NCBI GenBank assembly: GCA_965214335.1
Contig: CBDCBO010000008.1
Coordinates: 62,001 to 126,000 of the forward strand
Direction: 5' to 3'
Length of the DNA: 64,000 nucleotides
Origin: Velthaea sp965214335
Lineage (GTDB): Bacteria > Vulcanimicrobiota > Vulcanimicrobiia > Vulcanimicrobiales > Vulcanimicrobiaceae
Numbering within the stretch: position 1 is the first letter of the stretch; each line of letters opens with the position of its first letter. The notes below the pieces were generated by a model. That model searched no databases. It had not been told where the DNA came from and was given only the letters and a program-made list of their open reading frames with translations. Made by a program: the position numbers and the translations under genes. Positions 9,306 through 17,020 of the stretch are shown here, in pieces.

Positions 9306-10021
9306 GGAACGATCCGCGCCAGCGTTTTGTACCGGTGCCGGCGCAGCACGGTCAAGGCGCGTTCGACATCGGGAACGCCGCTCTTGACCAGTTGCCGCGC
9401 AACCCGCTCGACATCGAAGGCCACGCGGCGCGACTTCACTTCCCAACCGCCCGCGCGCAACGTAAGAATCGCATAGTGGGCCCGCGGGTCGCCGTCCTTG
9501 GGCAAACCGGCCGACGCAACGCAGGTCAGAATTTTATCGCGCCACACCCGGACGTACGGCAAATGCAGGTGCCCGAAAGCGAATGCGCGCGCGTCGGCAT
9601 CACCGAAGAGCCGTTCGAGTTGCCGTTCGTCGGCGTCGGGCCATACGTGCTCGTCGTCGTTCTTGGGATTGGCATGCGTAACGAGCAGCGCGTTATCGGC
9701 CGGTCCGAACCGTAACTGCTCGGGCAAACTGCCCAGCCACTTCGTCCAATCGGGTCCGATGCGTTCGCGCTGCCAACGAAGCATCGGCGCATCGTCGGGA
9801 TCGTCGTCGCCGGCGGCGATGGCGCGGTCCGTATTGCCGCGCACGCACGCCGCGCCGACCTCGCGCAACCGCTCGAGGACGGCCTTGGGTTTGGGACCGT
9901 CCATGCACAGGTCGCCCGCCGCCACGATCTGGTCGGCGCCGCCCTGACCCGCGAGATCGTCGAGGCACGCGTTCAAACCTACGATATTTCCGTGAATATC
10001 GGAGCAGATTGCAATCCGCAA
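9302..10021 (-). CDS. Metallophosphoesterase (calcineurin-like, YfcE/DNA-repair exonuclease type)
   Basis: Predicted 239 aa phosphoesterase. Metal-binding motifs are present in order: CSDIHGN, AAGDLCMDGP, VRGNTD, LVTHANP and FGHLHLP. This fits a small cytoplasmic dimetal phosphodiesterase/phosphatase; the true substrate is unknown. The start is uncertain. TTG at 10021 sits immediately before RIAICSDIHGN, where the family normally begins, while the longer frame runs into the upstream DDAH-like gene. It lies second in a four-gene reverse operon. Confidence 0.8.
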   Translation of the reverse strand: MRIAICSDIHGNIVGLNACLDDLAGQGGADQIVAAGDLCMDGPKPKAVLERLREVGAACVRGNTDRAIAAGDDDPDDAPMLRWQRERIGPDWTKWLGSLPEQLRFGPADNALLVTHANPKNDDEHVWPDADERQLERLFGDADARAFAFGHLHLPYVRVWRDKILTCVASAGLPKDGDPRAHYAILTLRAGGWEVKSRRVAFDVERVARQLVKSGVPDVERALTVLRRHRYKTLARIVP

Positions 10022-10040
10022 GAGGGTGTTGTCGCTTCCG

Positions 10041-10898
10041 CTACCGGCGTTTGACGGCCAGCACGAGCGAACACGGTCCGGCGCCGATCTTACCGAATTC
10101 CCACAGATCGATCGCTTCGACGGAAATCTTCGCGGCGCGCAGTTGTTTGAGGCTTTCGCGAAAACGCAAATTTGCCAAGACACGGCGCTCACCCAGCGCT
10201 AGCACGCCGCAGGCGTATTCTTCGCCCAGCGGCACGTCGATGAGTCGCATTCCGGTGAGCGCCGTGGTATCGACGCGCTGCGTCGCCACGAGCGCCGTAT
10301 CGACGGCGACGAGGCTAAGCACGTTGCGCAAGCGCAAAACGTCGGGCGCCAACGCTAGCTCGACGACCTTGAGCCCTTGCGCGCGAACGTACGACTCGAG
10401 TTGAGCCCGGCCCAACGCGTTCGAGCGCGCGCGCAAACCGGCTCCGGCGCGCGGCACGCCGACATACACGGTTTCGCCCCCCAGCGTCACATCGTTGCCG
10501 TCAAGCAAGCCGGGTGCGACGATCCGACCCAGAATCGGAATGCCCAGCTGGTCGAGCGCAGCCTCGACCGCGGCCGCTTCGGCCCGGCGTTCGACGGCCG
10601 AGGGCCGGGTGATGACGGCGCCCTGCGGCAGCACGACGGCAAGGTCGGCGATGAGCGATTCGGCCGGCGTCCCCAAAACGGGATCGAGCACCGTGACCGT
10701 AACGCCCCGGTCGCGCAAGGTCCGCACCAGGATGCCGTGCTGTTCGATGGCGCGTTCGCCGATCGCGCTCGGCTCGGCCTGAATCGGCGGCAGCCGATCG
10801 ATCGACGTCGATGGCCGCAGCACGACGGCGCCGGCGAGAACGCCGGCGTCATGAGAGGCAAAGGGAGCTTGCAAAGGTTTCGACGTCACGGCTTCCAT
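10041..10898 (-). CDS. DDAH/arginine deiminase-superfamily protein with altered catalytic His
   Basis: Predicted 285 aa amidinotransferase-superfamily protein, closest by eye to dimethylarginine dimethylaminohydrolase. The segment LLDGNDVTLGGETVYVG matches the family DGGDV substrate loop. GAGPCSLVLAVKR carries the C-terminal nucleophile Cys276. In family members a catalytic His lies in an HLK-type motif; the equivalent here reads DVLRLRNVL with Arg189 at that position. It may be inactive, use another base, or act on a different guanidino compound. It is the first gene of the operon with the phosphoesterase and ABC exporter. Confidence 0.75.
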   Translation of the reverse strand: MEAVTSKPLQAPFASHDAGVLAGAVVLRPSTSIDRLPPIQAEPSAIGERAIEQHGILVRTLRDRGVTVTVLDPVLGTPAESLIADLAVVLPQGAVITRPSAVERRAEAAAVEAALDQLGIPILGRIVAPGLLDGNDVTLGGETVYVGVPRAGAGLRARSNALGRAQLESYVRAQGLKVVELALAPDVLRLRNVLSLVAVDTALVATQRVDTTALTGMRLIDVPLGEEYACGVLALGERRVLANLRFRESLKQLRAAKISVEAIDLWEFGKIGAGPCSLVLAVKRR

Positions 10899-11742
10899 TC
10901 GGACCTGCGGTACGGGACCTGCGAGAGAGTATACCGTTGGTTTCGGCGTTTCGGTGCAGGTTCCGGTTGCGCCGACGTTTGGGGTCCGCTCGCTGCATCA
11001 ACGGTCGGTAAAGCGATACAGCGGCACGACGCCGGGCTTTCGCTGTTCCTTCCTCACGGATCGCAGCTACCGCGCTAATTCAGAGTCCGTACTACGGCTT
11101 AATCAAACTTGAGGAAGAGCCGATTCGACACAGTCTGACACAGACGGAGCTTGGCCGAACTTGCATCCCTCAAAAGTGCTTTTCAATCATACCCGCCTCC
11201 TACACACTTCAGTGAATACTGCTTCGTATGGGCGACCAAAAAAGATGGCCCGGATAATCAAGTGATGGTGAAATCATGAAACGTCGAAATAATTGATGAT
11301 CCGCGAATTGAAACCGTCGCCTATGCCGCTGAGGATGAAAAGTCACTTCCGAGCTCGTTCGCGAGGGATCGATCGCGTAATTAACAGTGTAGTGCGTGGC
11401 AAATCACGCGCATCATTCGTCGCGTATCCGACGAGCGACGCGTGCTTTCGCCATCCTAGCAATCGTCATCCGGCGCCATCGTTGCAAACGCAAAAGCACG
11501 ACGCAGCTTCGCGTTACGGGCAAGAGCGGGCTGGGCGGAAGTTGAGCCGTTTTCTTCCTTGTTCGGCGAAGGTTTCGTTCGGGCCGGCACGGTCGCACTA
11601 GCGACTTTGGTTTTTCTCCCGAAAAGCCGCGTACTTGGCCTTCTTTCGCGCTAGACGGTTCGCGTACTTTGTTTCCGATTGCGCTGCAATGGCTGTAGTT
11701 TTCGGCCAGGCCCAAGGTCGTGTGAAGAGCCCGCAGCGGCCC
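10899..11742. other. Long stretch without a convincing intact gene
   Basis: About 840 bp that is more AT-rich than the surroundings and has no conserved long frame. A 42-codon frame at 11152-11277 on the plus strand (TTG start, ending KKDGPDNQVMVKS) reads like real protein but is too short to assign. A further protein-like stretch (IETVAYAAEDEKSLP) follows after a stop in the same region. These look like gene remnants. No RNA gene or riboswitch was recognised. Confidence 0.5.
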
Positions 11743-11991
11743 GCGAACCGCGTCATCGTCAAGGCAATCGCACGCGGTGTGCTAGGGTCTGCAGTCCGTC
11801 TGACCGGCACTTCGATCGCTATCGCAAACGACTTGCGTTTTTCGATCGGAGCGCATCGTTGTGGAGACGAGAGTTCGGTGCCTGGGAACATCTCGCTCGC
11901 TACAATTCGGATCGACCGGATAACGAATGCAAAAATAGCGGAGCAGTGGTCCCTCGCGGATATGGCGAGCCTCATGCAACAATTAGCTTAA
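11743..11991 (+). pseudogene. Degenerate SnoaL-like (NTF2-fold) C-terminal remnant
   Basis: The C-terminal reading ATIRIDRITNAKIAEQW followed by SLADMASLMQQL matches the characteristic end of SnoaL-like polyketide cyclases/ester cyclases, where the family reads IFRIxDGKIxEHW followed by DxLGLLQQL. The preceding residues (NRVIVKAIARGVL) fit the central strand of that fold. The segment between them does not align, and no N-terminal half or start with a ribosome site is visible. It is therefore called a broken gene. An intact divergent small protein remains possible. Confidence 0.45.
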
Positions 11992-12017
11992 GCAGTAAGC
12001 TCCAGACCCGGCTTACT

Positions 12018-12047
12018 CACTCATGGATCCCTTGGGACCCATGAGTG
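12018..12047. repeat. Near-perfect palindrome (14-bp arms, one mismatch)
   Basis: Arms CACTCATGGATCCC and GGGACCCATGAGTG flank a 2-bp centre; only position 10 of the arm is mismatched. It lies between the SnoaL-like remnant and the 3' end of the MocR gene. It could be a terminator-like hairpin without a U-tract, or a recombination/mobile-element remnant. Confidence 0.7.
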
Positions 12048-12055
12048 CGATCTGC

Positions 12056-12101
12056 ACTTGAAGTATCTTAAGGTAATGACTTGAAGTATCTTAGGGTAAT
12101 G
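12056..12101. repeat. Tandem duplication of a 23-bp unit
   Basis: Two adjacent copies (12056-12078 and 12079-12101) start ACTTGAAGTATCTTA and end GGTAATG, differing at one base (A versus G). It is immediately beyond the end of the MocR-type gene and next to the palindrome at 12018. No function assigned. Confidence 0.85.
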
Positions 12102-12127
12102 ACGGCACCCGCGAGGCGTGAGCGACT

Positions 12128-13606
12128 TCAATGAACGCCGGCGGGAACCGGCGCCGCGCGCAGCGATTCGAGCGCTTTCGCCAGTCGCTCCACGCCGGTC
12201 TTCATCGCGCGCTCATCGAGATCGCCGAACGACAGCCGCAACGCGGCCGGTCCGTGACGCGAGGGATAATACGGCTCGGCCGGCATAACGAGCACGCCTT
12301 CGCGCGCGCACGCATCGAAGGCCGCCTGCGTCGAGATGCGCGCCGGCAGCGGCAGCCAAACATTGGTGCCGGCCTGCGGCGGCCGGATTGCGGCCCACGG
12401 TAACGCCGCCGACAGTTCGTCAACGAAAAGGTCGCGGCGCGCACGATAGAACGCGCGCGCCGCTTTGATATGCCGCGCGTAACCGGGCGATTCGATGAAA
12501 CGCCAGAGCGCGCGTTGGGTCAGTGTTGAGGTAAATCCATCGGTACGCACTTTCGCGGCCTCGATCGAAGCACGCATCCCGCCTTTGACGCGCAAATAGC
12601 CGATCCGCAACGCCGGAAAAATCGACTTGGAGAGGCTCTCCATGAGCACCACTCGGCCGTCGTCGTCGTAGGCGGCCAGCGGCGGCGGAGCCGGCCCGTC
12701 GTAGGTGAAGTTCCAATTGGTTTGATCTTCGAGCAGCACGACATCGTAGCGCCGGGCCAGCGCGACGATCGACTTCGCGCGCCGCGCGGGCAACACCGCG
12801 CCGGTCGGATTTAGGGCGATCGGCGCGATATAAAATAATTGCGGGCGGTATTGAGCGAAAACCCGCTCGACGTCGTCGACGCGCACGCCTTCGGCATCAC
12901 TCTGAATTTCAACGTAGGTCGCACCGCGCGCGTCAAAGACGCCCAGCGTGCCCGGATACGTTGGTGCCTCGGCAGCCACGACCGCACGATCGGTCAGGAA
13001 CACGCTGGCAATGAGGTCGGCGGCCTGCTGCGCTCCGGACGTAACGATAATATCGTCCGCTTGGGCCGGACAACCGCGCGCGCGTAACCCGGCGGCCAGC
13101 GCGGCGCAGAGGTCGGCGTCGCCGGTTTGGGCCCGATATTGCATCTGGCCCGGCGGGTCGTCCGCGAGTGTGCGTTGCATCGCCCGACTAAATTCCGCGA
13201 GCGGAAAGGTTTCCGGTGCCGGATGCCCGGTAGCGAGTGAAATCGCTCCCGGAACCCCGGCACGCGCAAGTTGATCGAGAACACCCTCCATGCGCTCGGC
13301 ACGCGCTAAACGCCCGAGGTCCGGCTCCCATTTGCGCGCGAAGGGCGATGCCCGCGGCTCTTGAGGTAGCGCAACAAACGTACCGCGGCCGACCCGCGAC
13401 ACGATTCGCCCGCGCGCGGCCAGCATGTCGTACGCTTGCGACACCGTGATGAGGGCACATCCGAGATCGCGCGCCAGCGCCCGTATCGCCGGTAAGCGTT
13501 CGTTGGGTTTGAGCGACCCGTGCTCGATGCCGGCCACCAGCACGTCGGCAATCTGCACGTAGAGCGGACGCCGATCGCGCGGATCCAGCGCGATCGGCGG
13601 AATCAC
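12128..13606 (-). CDS. MocR/PdxR-type GntR regulator with aminotransferase domain
   Basis: Predicted 492 aa transcription factor. Residues 1-80 form a GntR winged helix (LPAIRALARDLGCALITVSQAYDMLAARG). Residues about 115-485 form a fold-type I PLP-dependent aminotransferase: Asp294 in LLEDQTNWNF and the Schiff-base lysine Lys327 in SLSKSIFPALRIGY. MocR proteins typically sense PLP or amino-acid derived ligands and control a neighbouring operon. The GTG start overlaps the stop of the upstream response regulator at GTGA (13603-13606). No vitamin B6 gene is adjacent, so the target is unclear. Confidence 0.9.
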   Translation of the reverse strand: MIPPIALDPRDRRPLYVQIADVLVAGIEHGSLKPNERLPAIRALARDLGCALITVSQAYDMLAARGRIVSRVGRGTFVALPQEPRASPFARKWEPDLGRLARAERMEGVLDQLARAGVPGAISLATGHPAPETFPLAEFSRAMQRTLADDPPGQMQYRAQTGDADLCAALAAGLRARGCPAQADDIIVTSGAQQAADLIASVFLTDRAVVAAEAPTYPGTLGVFDARGATYVEIQSDAEGVRVDDVERVFAQYRPQLFYIAPIALNPTGAVLPARRAKSIVALARRYDVVLLEDQTNWNFTYDGPAPPPLAAYDDDGRVVLMESLSKSIFPALRIGYLRVKGGMRASIEAAKVRTDGFTSTLTQRALWRFIESPGYARHIKAARAFYRARRDLFVDELSAALPWAAIRPPQAGTNVWLPLPARISTQAAFDACAREGVLVMPAEPYYPSRHGPAALRLSFGDLDERAMKTGVERLAKALESLRAAPVPAGVH

Positions 13607-14289
13607 TTCGTGTCGAGTCGGTAGCCGATACCGCGTACGCTCGAAATCTGGAGCGCGGCGTCAACTTCAGCTAACTTCTTGCGCAGCGCAGCAACGTGAA
13701 CGTCGACAACTCGCGTCGGAACCCCTGACACGTCATTCCAAACACGTTCGAGAATCTGGGCCCGCGTCAACAGCTTGCCTTCGGCTTCACCTAAAAACCA
13801 TAGCAGGCGAAACTCGAGCGCCGTCAAGGTCACGCCTTTGCCGCCGTTTTCCAGGGTATGGAAGTCGCGCACCAGCGCGGCGGTACCGATGCCGAGCCGG
13901 CCATCGTTGTCACTCTTGCGCGAGCGTTCCCGCCGGCGTAAGAACGACTGTACGCGCGCCACCAGCTCGCTGCCTGAAAAGGGCTTCGCGATATAATCGT
14001 CCGCGCCCAGTCCCAAACCTTTGAGCACATCGCCTTCACTCGAATGGGCGCTCACCATGAGGATGAACGCGTCGCTTGAATTGGCCAGCGACGTACACAC
14101 GTCCAGCCCCGAAATATCCGGTAATTCGACATCGAGCAGAACGACGGCCGGCCGGAATTGCGGCTCGAGTTCCAAGCCCGCGGCACCCGTGTGCGCGACT
14201 TTGATCTCGAAGCCGGAACGTTCGAGCAGCGTTCGCTCGAACAACGCAACCTCGGGATCATCTTCGATTATCAGTACGCGATCGGACAT
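13603..14289 (-). CDS. OmpR/PhoB-family response regulator
   Basis: Predicted 228 aa two-component regulator. The N-terminal receiver has the acidic pocket IIEDD, phospho-acceptor Asp53 in VVLLDVELPD, Thr/Ser switch LMVSAHSS and Lys in YIAKPF. The C-terminal winged helix (about 125-228) has the usual LTALEFRLLWFLGEAEGKLL and RVVDVHVAALRKKL. No sensor kinase gene is adjacent, so it is an orphan here. It is translationally coupled to the MocR gene downstream. Confidence 0.92.
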   Translation of the reverse strand: MSDRVLIIEDDPEVALFERTLLERSGFEIKVAHTGAAGLELEPQFRPAVVLLDVELPDISGLDVCTSLANSSDAFILMVSAHSSEGDVLKGLGLGADDYIAKPFSGSELVARVQSFLRRRERSRKSDNDGRLGIGTAALVRDFHTLENGGKGVTLTALEFRLLWFLGEAEGKLLTRAQILERVWNDVSGVPTRVVDVHVAALRKKLAEVDAALQISSVRGIGYRLDTK

Positions 14290-14759
14290 GCACCCCTACG
14301 ATCTCTTTAGCTGCGGTGAGCGACGATCATCGGCCCGAAACCAAGCACTCGCGGCGTGCCGCCCGCGCTCTTGTCTAGAAACAGCGAAATACGTTCGCCC
14401 CGGAACAAACGTGCTGAGCAATAAACGGCTTACCCGCTTGCGCGAACAACGGCGTTACAGGCTTCCAAAAATAACCGCACCGGACAGTAAACGGCCGGCC
14501 CGCGATTGGCGTCCGCTTTTCACATCGATCAAATAACTGGCCGAATCATACGGCCCTCTTTTTCTATCGACGCGGTTGGTCCTCGCATGCTTCCAGGTTC
14601 TCCTACCGGCACACGCTAAAGCCATGCCGGTGCAACGGAATAACACGCTGGAGCGTGACGATATAGTGCGACGCTTAATTTGCACGTAAGCGATCGGGCC
14701 GGCTCGCTATCCTTGGCCTGCAAGTTAAGTAGCGATCACGCCGAAAGCCCCAGCGGCAC
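14290..14759. other. Intergenic region, divergent promoters expected
   Basis: 470 bp between the response regulator (reverse) and the esterase (forward). No gene-like frame was found. A hairpin with 7-bp arms, ACCGGCA at 14605-14611 and TGCCGGT at 14625-14631, is visible. The regulatory regions of both flanking transcription units must lie here, but no clear -35/-10 pair was identified. Confidence 0.6.
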
Positions 14760-15626
14760 ATGAGCGCAAATCAGTTTGATGCCGCACTGGACGCCGTCGC
14801 GGCAATCGCCGCGGCGGAACGCGACGATCCGCGGATCGACCCGCGCTGCCGGTCGTTCGTGCTGCATCATGGCGCGCCGACCGGTCGCGCCGTCATCTTG
14901 TTTCACGGGTTCACCAACTGCCCGCGGCAATTCACGGCTCTGGCCGATCTTATCTTCGCGCGCGGCTACAACGTTTACGTGCCGCGCTTACCGCGGCACG
15001 GTTTGCGCGACAAACTCACCACGGAACTCGCCGGCTTAACCGTTGAGGAATTGACGGCATGCGCGAACGGCGCGTTTGTCGTCGGACAGCAACTGGGGCG
15101 ACGCGTTGATGTGCTGGGCCTATCGGTCGGTGCGACGCTGGCCGCGTGGCTGGCGCAGACGCAGCCGCTGGGCAGCGCGATCGTCGTGTCGCCATTTTTC
15201 TCAGTCGTCCACGTGCCCGCGTTGCTCGAACCGGTTTTAGCGCAAACGCTGGCTCATGCGCCGGACATCGAAGTCTGGTGGGACCCGCGCGTCAAAGAGC
15301 GCGCATTGCCGGTGCACGGCTATCCGCGCTTCCCGACGCACGCGTTAGCGCAGTGCCTGCAACTCGGCGAACGCGTGCGCGCGGCGGCCCGGGCGGCGCC
15401 ACCGGCAGCCGACACGCCGATGCTCGTACTCAATGCCAAGGATCCCGCCATCGACAACCCCGCGGCGGCTGAGATCGCAACGCTCTGGCGCGCGCGCGGT
15501 GCTCGCGTGGTCGAATACATCTTCGAAAATTTGGACGCGCGGCACGATATTATCGAGCCGACCACGTATCCCGCCGCGGCGACGCTGGTCTACCCGGTGC
15601 TGCTCGAACTGCTGGAATCAAAGTAA
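14760..15626 (+). CDS. Alpha/beta hydrolase (carboxylesterase-like)
   Basis: Predicted 288 aa serine hydrolase. The oxyanion-type motif LFHGFTNCPRQF (about 47-58) and nucleophile elbow GLSVGA (Ser122) are present. A late Asp in LNAKDPAID and His in ARHDIIEP could complete the triad. It resembles monoacylglycerol lipase/esterases of the Hydrolase_4 group. No signal peptide, so probably cytoplasmic. It opens a forward three-gene unit with an epimerase and a NUDIX hydrolase. Confidence 0.85.
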   Translation: MSANQFDAALDAVAAIAAAERDDPRIDPRCRSFVLHHGAPTGRAVILFHGFTNCPRQFTALADLIFARGYNVYVPRLPRHGLRDKLTTELAGLTVEELTACANGAFVVGQQLGRRVDVLGLSVGATLAAWLAQTQPLGSAIVVSPFFSVVHVPALLEPVLAQTLAHAPDIEVWWDPRVKERALPVHGYPRFPTHALAQCLQLGERVRAAARAAPPAADTPMLVLNAKDPAIDNPAAAEIATLWRARGARVVEYIFENLDARHDIIEPTTYPAAATLVYPVLLELLESK

Positions 15627-15629
15627 CGC

Positions 15630-16412
15630 ATGCGGGTGGCGATCACCGGAACCGGCGGCCTGATCGGATCGCGTTTAGCCGTGAATATAGCGGCCGACTA
15701 TGATGTCGTAAACGTCGACCGAACGCGCGCCGATGTGTTCGACGCGGCCGCCTTGGAACGCGCGTTCGCGGGTTGCGACGCGGTCGTGCACTTGGCCGGC
15801 GGCGTGCTGCGCGACGGCAGCTGGGACGAAGTGTGGAACGTCAATCTCCTGGGCCTGCGCAACGTCTTCGAAGCCGCGCTGCGCGCCGGCTGCCGCCAGG
15901 TTCTTTACGCCAGCTCGCTGCACGTTATCGGCCGCTACGAAGAGGAAGGCCGGCCCGATATTTACGCGGCCGGAAAAACGCACGTTCTCGGCACCGAAAT
16001 TCCGCTGCGACCGGGCAACCCGTATGCCGTGACCAAAGCGTGCGGCGAAATCATCGCGCGCTATTATAGCGACGTTCACGGGTTGCGCGTCACCTGCGTG
16101 CGGATCGGATCGATGACCGAGGCCGACCGGCCCGACGTGCCGGACGAAACCGCCGCGGCCCGGCTGCGCGACCTGCCGGCCGCCGAACGGCGCGCACGTT
16201 TAGCGGCGAAATGGTTTTCGCACGCCGACTTTGCCCGGCTCGTGCGCGCCGTACTCGGCCATGAGGCGGCCTTTAGCATCGTGTATGGTGTTGGTGACAA
16301 CGCGGGTCGATTCGTCGATCTCGAGCCCGGTCGCGAACGCTTCGGCTTTTGGCCACGCGACGGAAGCAACGGGGCGGCGCACGAGACGGCAGAATCCGGT
16401 GACGGGTCATGA
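15630..16412 (+). CDS. NAD-dependent epimerase/dehydratase (extended SDR)
   Basis: Predicted 260 aa Rossmann-fold sugar-nucleotide or uronate-type oxidoreductase. The NAD-binding motif is TGTGGLIGSRL (family GxxGxxG), with DAVVHLAGG, active-site SS in LYASSLHVIG and the YAVTKACGE catalytic Tyr/Lys pair (YxxxK). C-terminal WFSHADFARLVRAVL is typical of uronate dehydrogenase-like members. It starts 3 bp after the esterase and overlaps the NUDIX gene by 4 bp. Confidence 0.88.
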   Translation: MRVAITGTGGLIGSRLAVNIAADYDVVNVDRTRADVFDAAALERAFAGCDAVVHLAGGVLRDGSWDEVWNVNLLGLRNVFEAALRAGCRQVLYASSLHVIGRYEEEGRPDIYAAGKTHVLGTEIPLRPGNPYAVTKACGEIIARYYSDVHGLRVTCVRIGSMTEADRPDVPDETAAARLRDLPAAERRARLAAKWFSHADFARLVRAVLGHEAAFSIVYGVGDNAGRFVDLEPGRERFGFWPRDGSNGAAHETAESGDGS

Positions 16413-17020
16413 GCTGGATTGAATGGACGCAGCGCGTCGCGGCGATCGCGCAAAGCGGCTTAGCTTATGCGCGCGACCCCTTCGACATCGAACGCTACGA
16501 AGCGCTGCGAAAGATTGCCGCCGAAGTCGTAGCCGAGCGCACCGGCCGCGCGGCGGACGACATCGACGCGTACCTGAGTCAAGAAGCCGGCTACGCCACG
16601 CCGAAAATCGACGTTCGGGGCGTGGTCTTCGCGGCCGGCGAGCTGCTGTTGGTTCGCGAGCGCTCCGACGGCGGCTGGACCTTGCCCGGCGGCTGGGCCG
16701 ACGTGCTCGATAGCCCCAGTTCCGCCGTCGAACGCGAAATCCGCGAAGAGTCCGGTTATGAGACGCGCACGACCAAGGTGCTCGCCGTGTTCGACCGCAA
16801 CCGTCATCCGCATCCACCGCAGCTGTTTCACGTTTGGAAAGTGTTTCTGCGCTGCGAACTGACCGGCGGCGCCGCGGCGGAAAGCATCGAGACGGACGGC
16901 GTGGCGTTTTTTGCCCGCGATGCGCTGCCGCCACTGTCAACCCTGCGCGTGACCGCTGCGCAATTAGCTCTAATGTTCGCGCACTTCGACGACCCGTCGC
17001 GATTGCCCGACTTCGATTAA
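16409..17020 (+). CDS. NUDIX hydrolase
   Basis: Predicted 203 aa pyrophosphohydrolase. An N-terminal helical region (WIEWTQRVAAIAQSGLAY through RYEALRKIAAEVVAER) matches the accessory domain found in ADP-ribose/CoA-type NUDIX proteins. The NUDIX box is GGWADVLDSPSSAVEREIREESGY, intact at REIREESG, with Asp in place of the usual first Glu. It probably cleaves a nucleoside diphosphate derivative in the cytoplasm. The start overlaps the epimerase stop at ATGA. Confidence 0.9.
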   Translation: MSWIEWTQRVAAIAQSGLAYARDPFDIERYEALRKIAAEVVAERTGRAADDIDAYLSQEAGYATPKIDVRGVVFAAGELLLVRERSDGGWTLPGGWADVLDSPSSAVEREIREESGYETRTTKVLAVFDRNRHPHPPQLFHVWKVFLRCELTGGAAAESIETDGVAFFARDALPPLSTLRVTAAQLALMFAHFDDPSRLPDFD

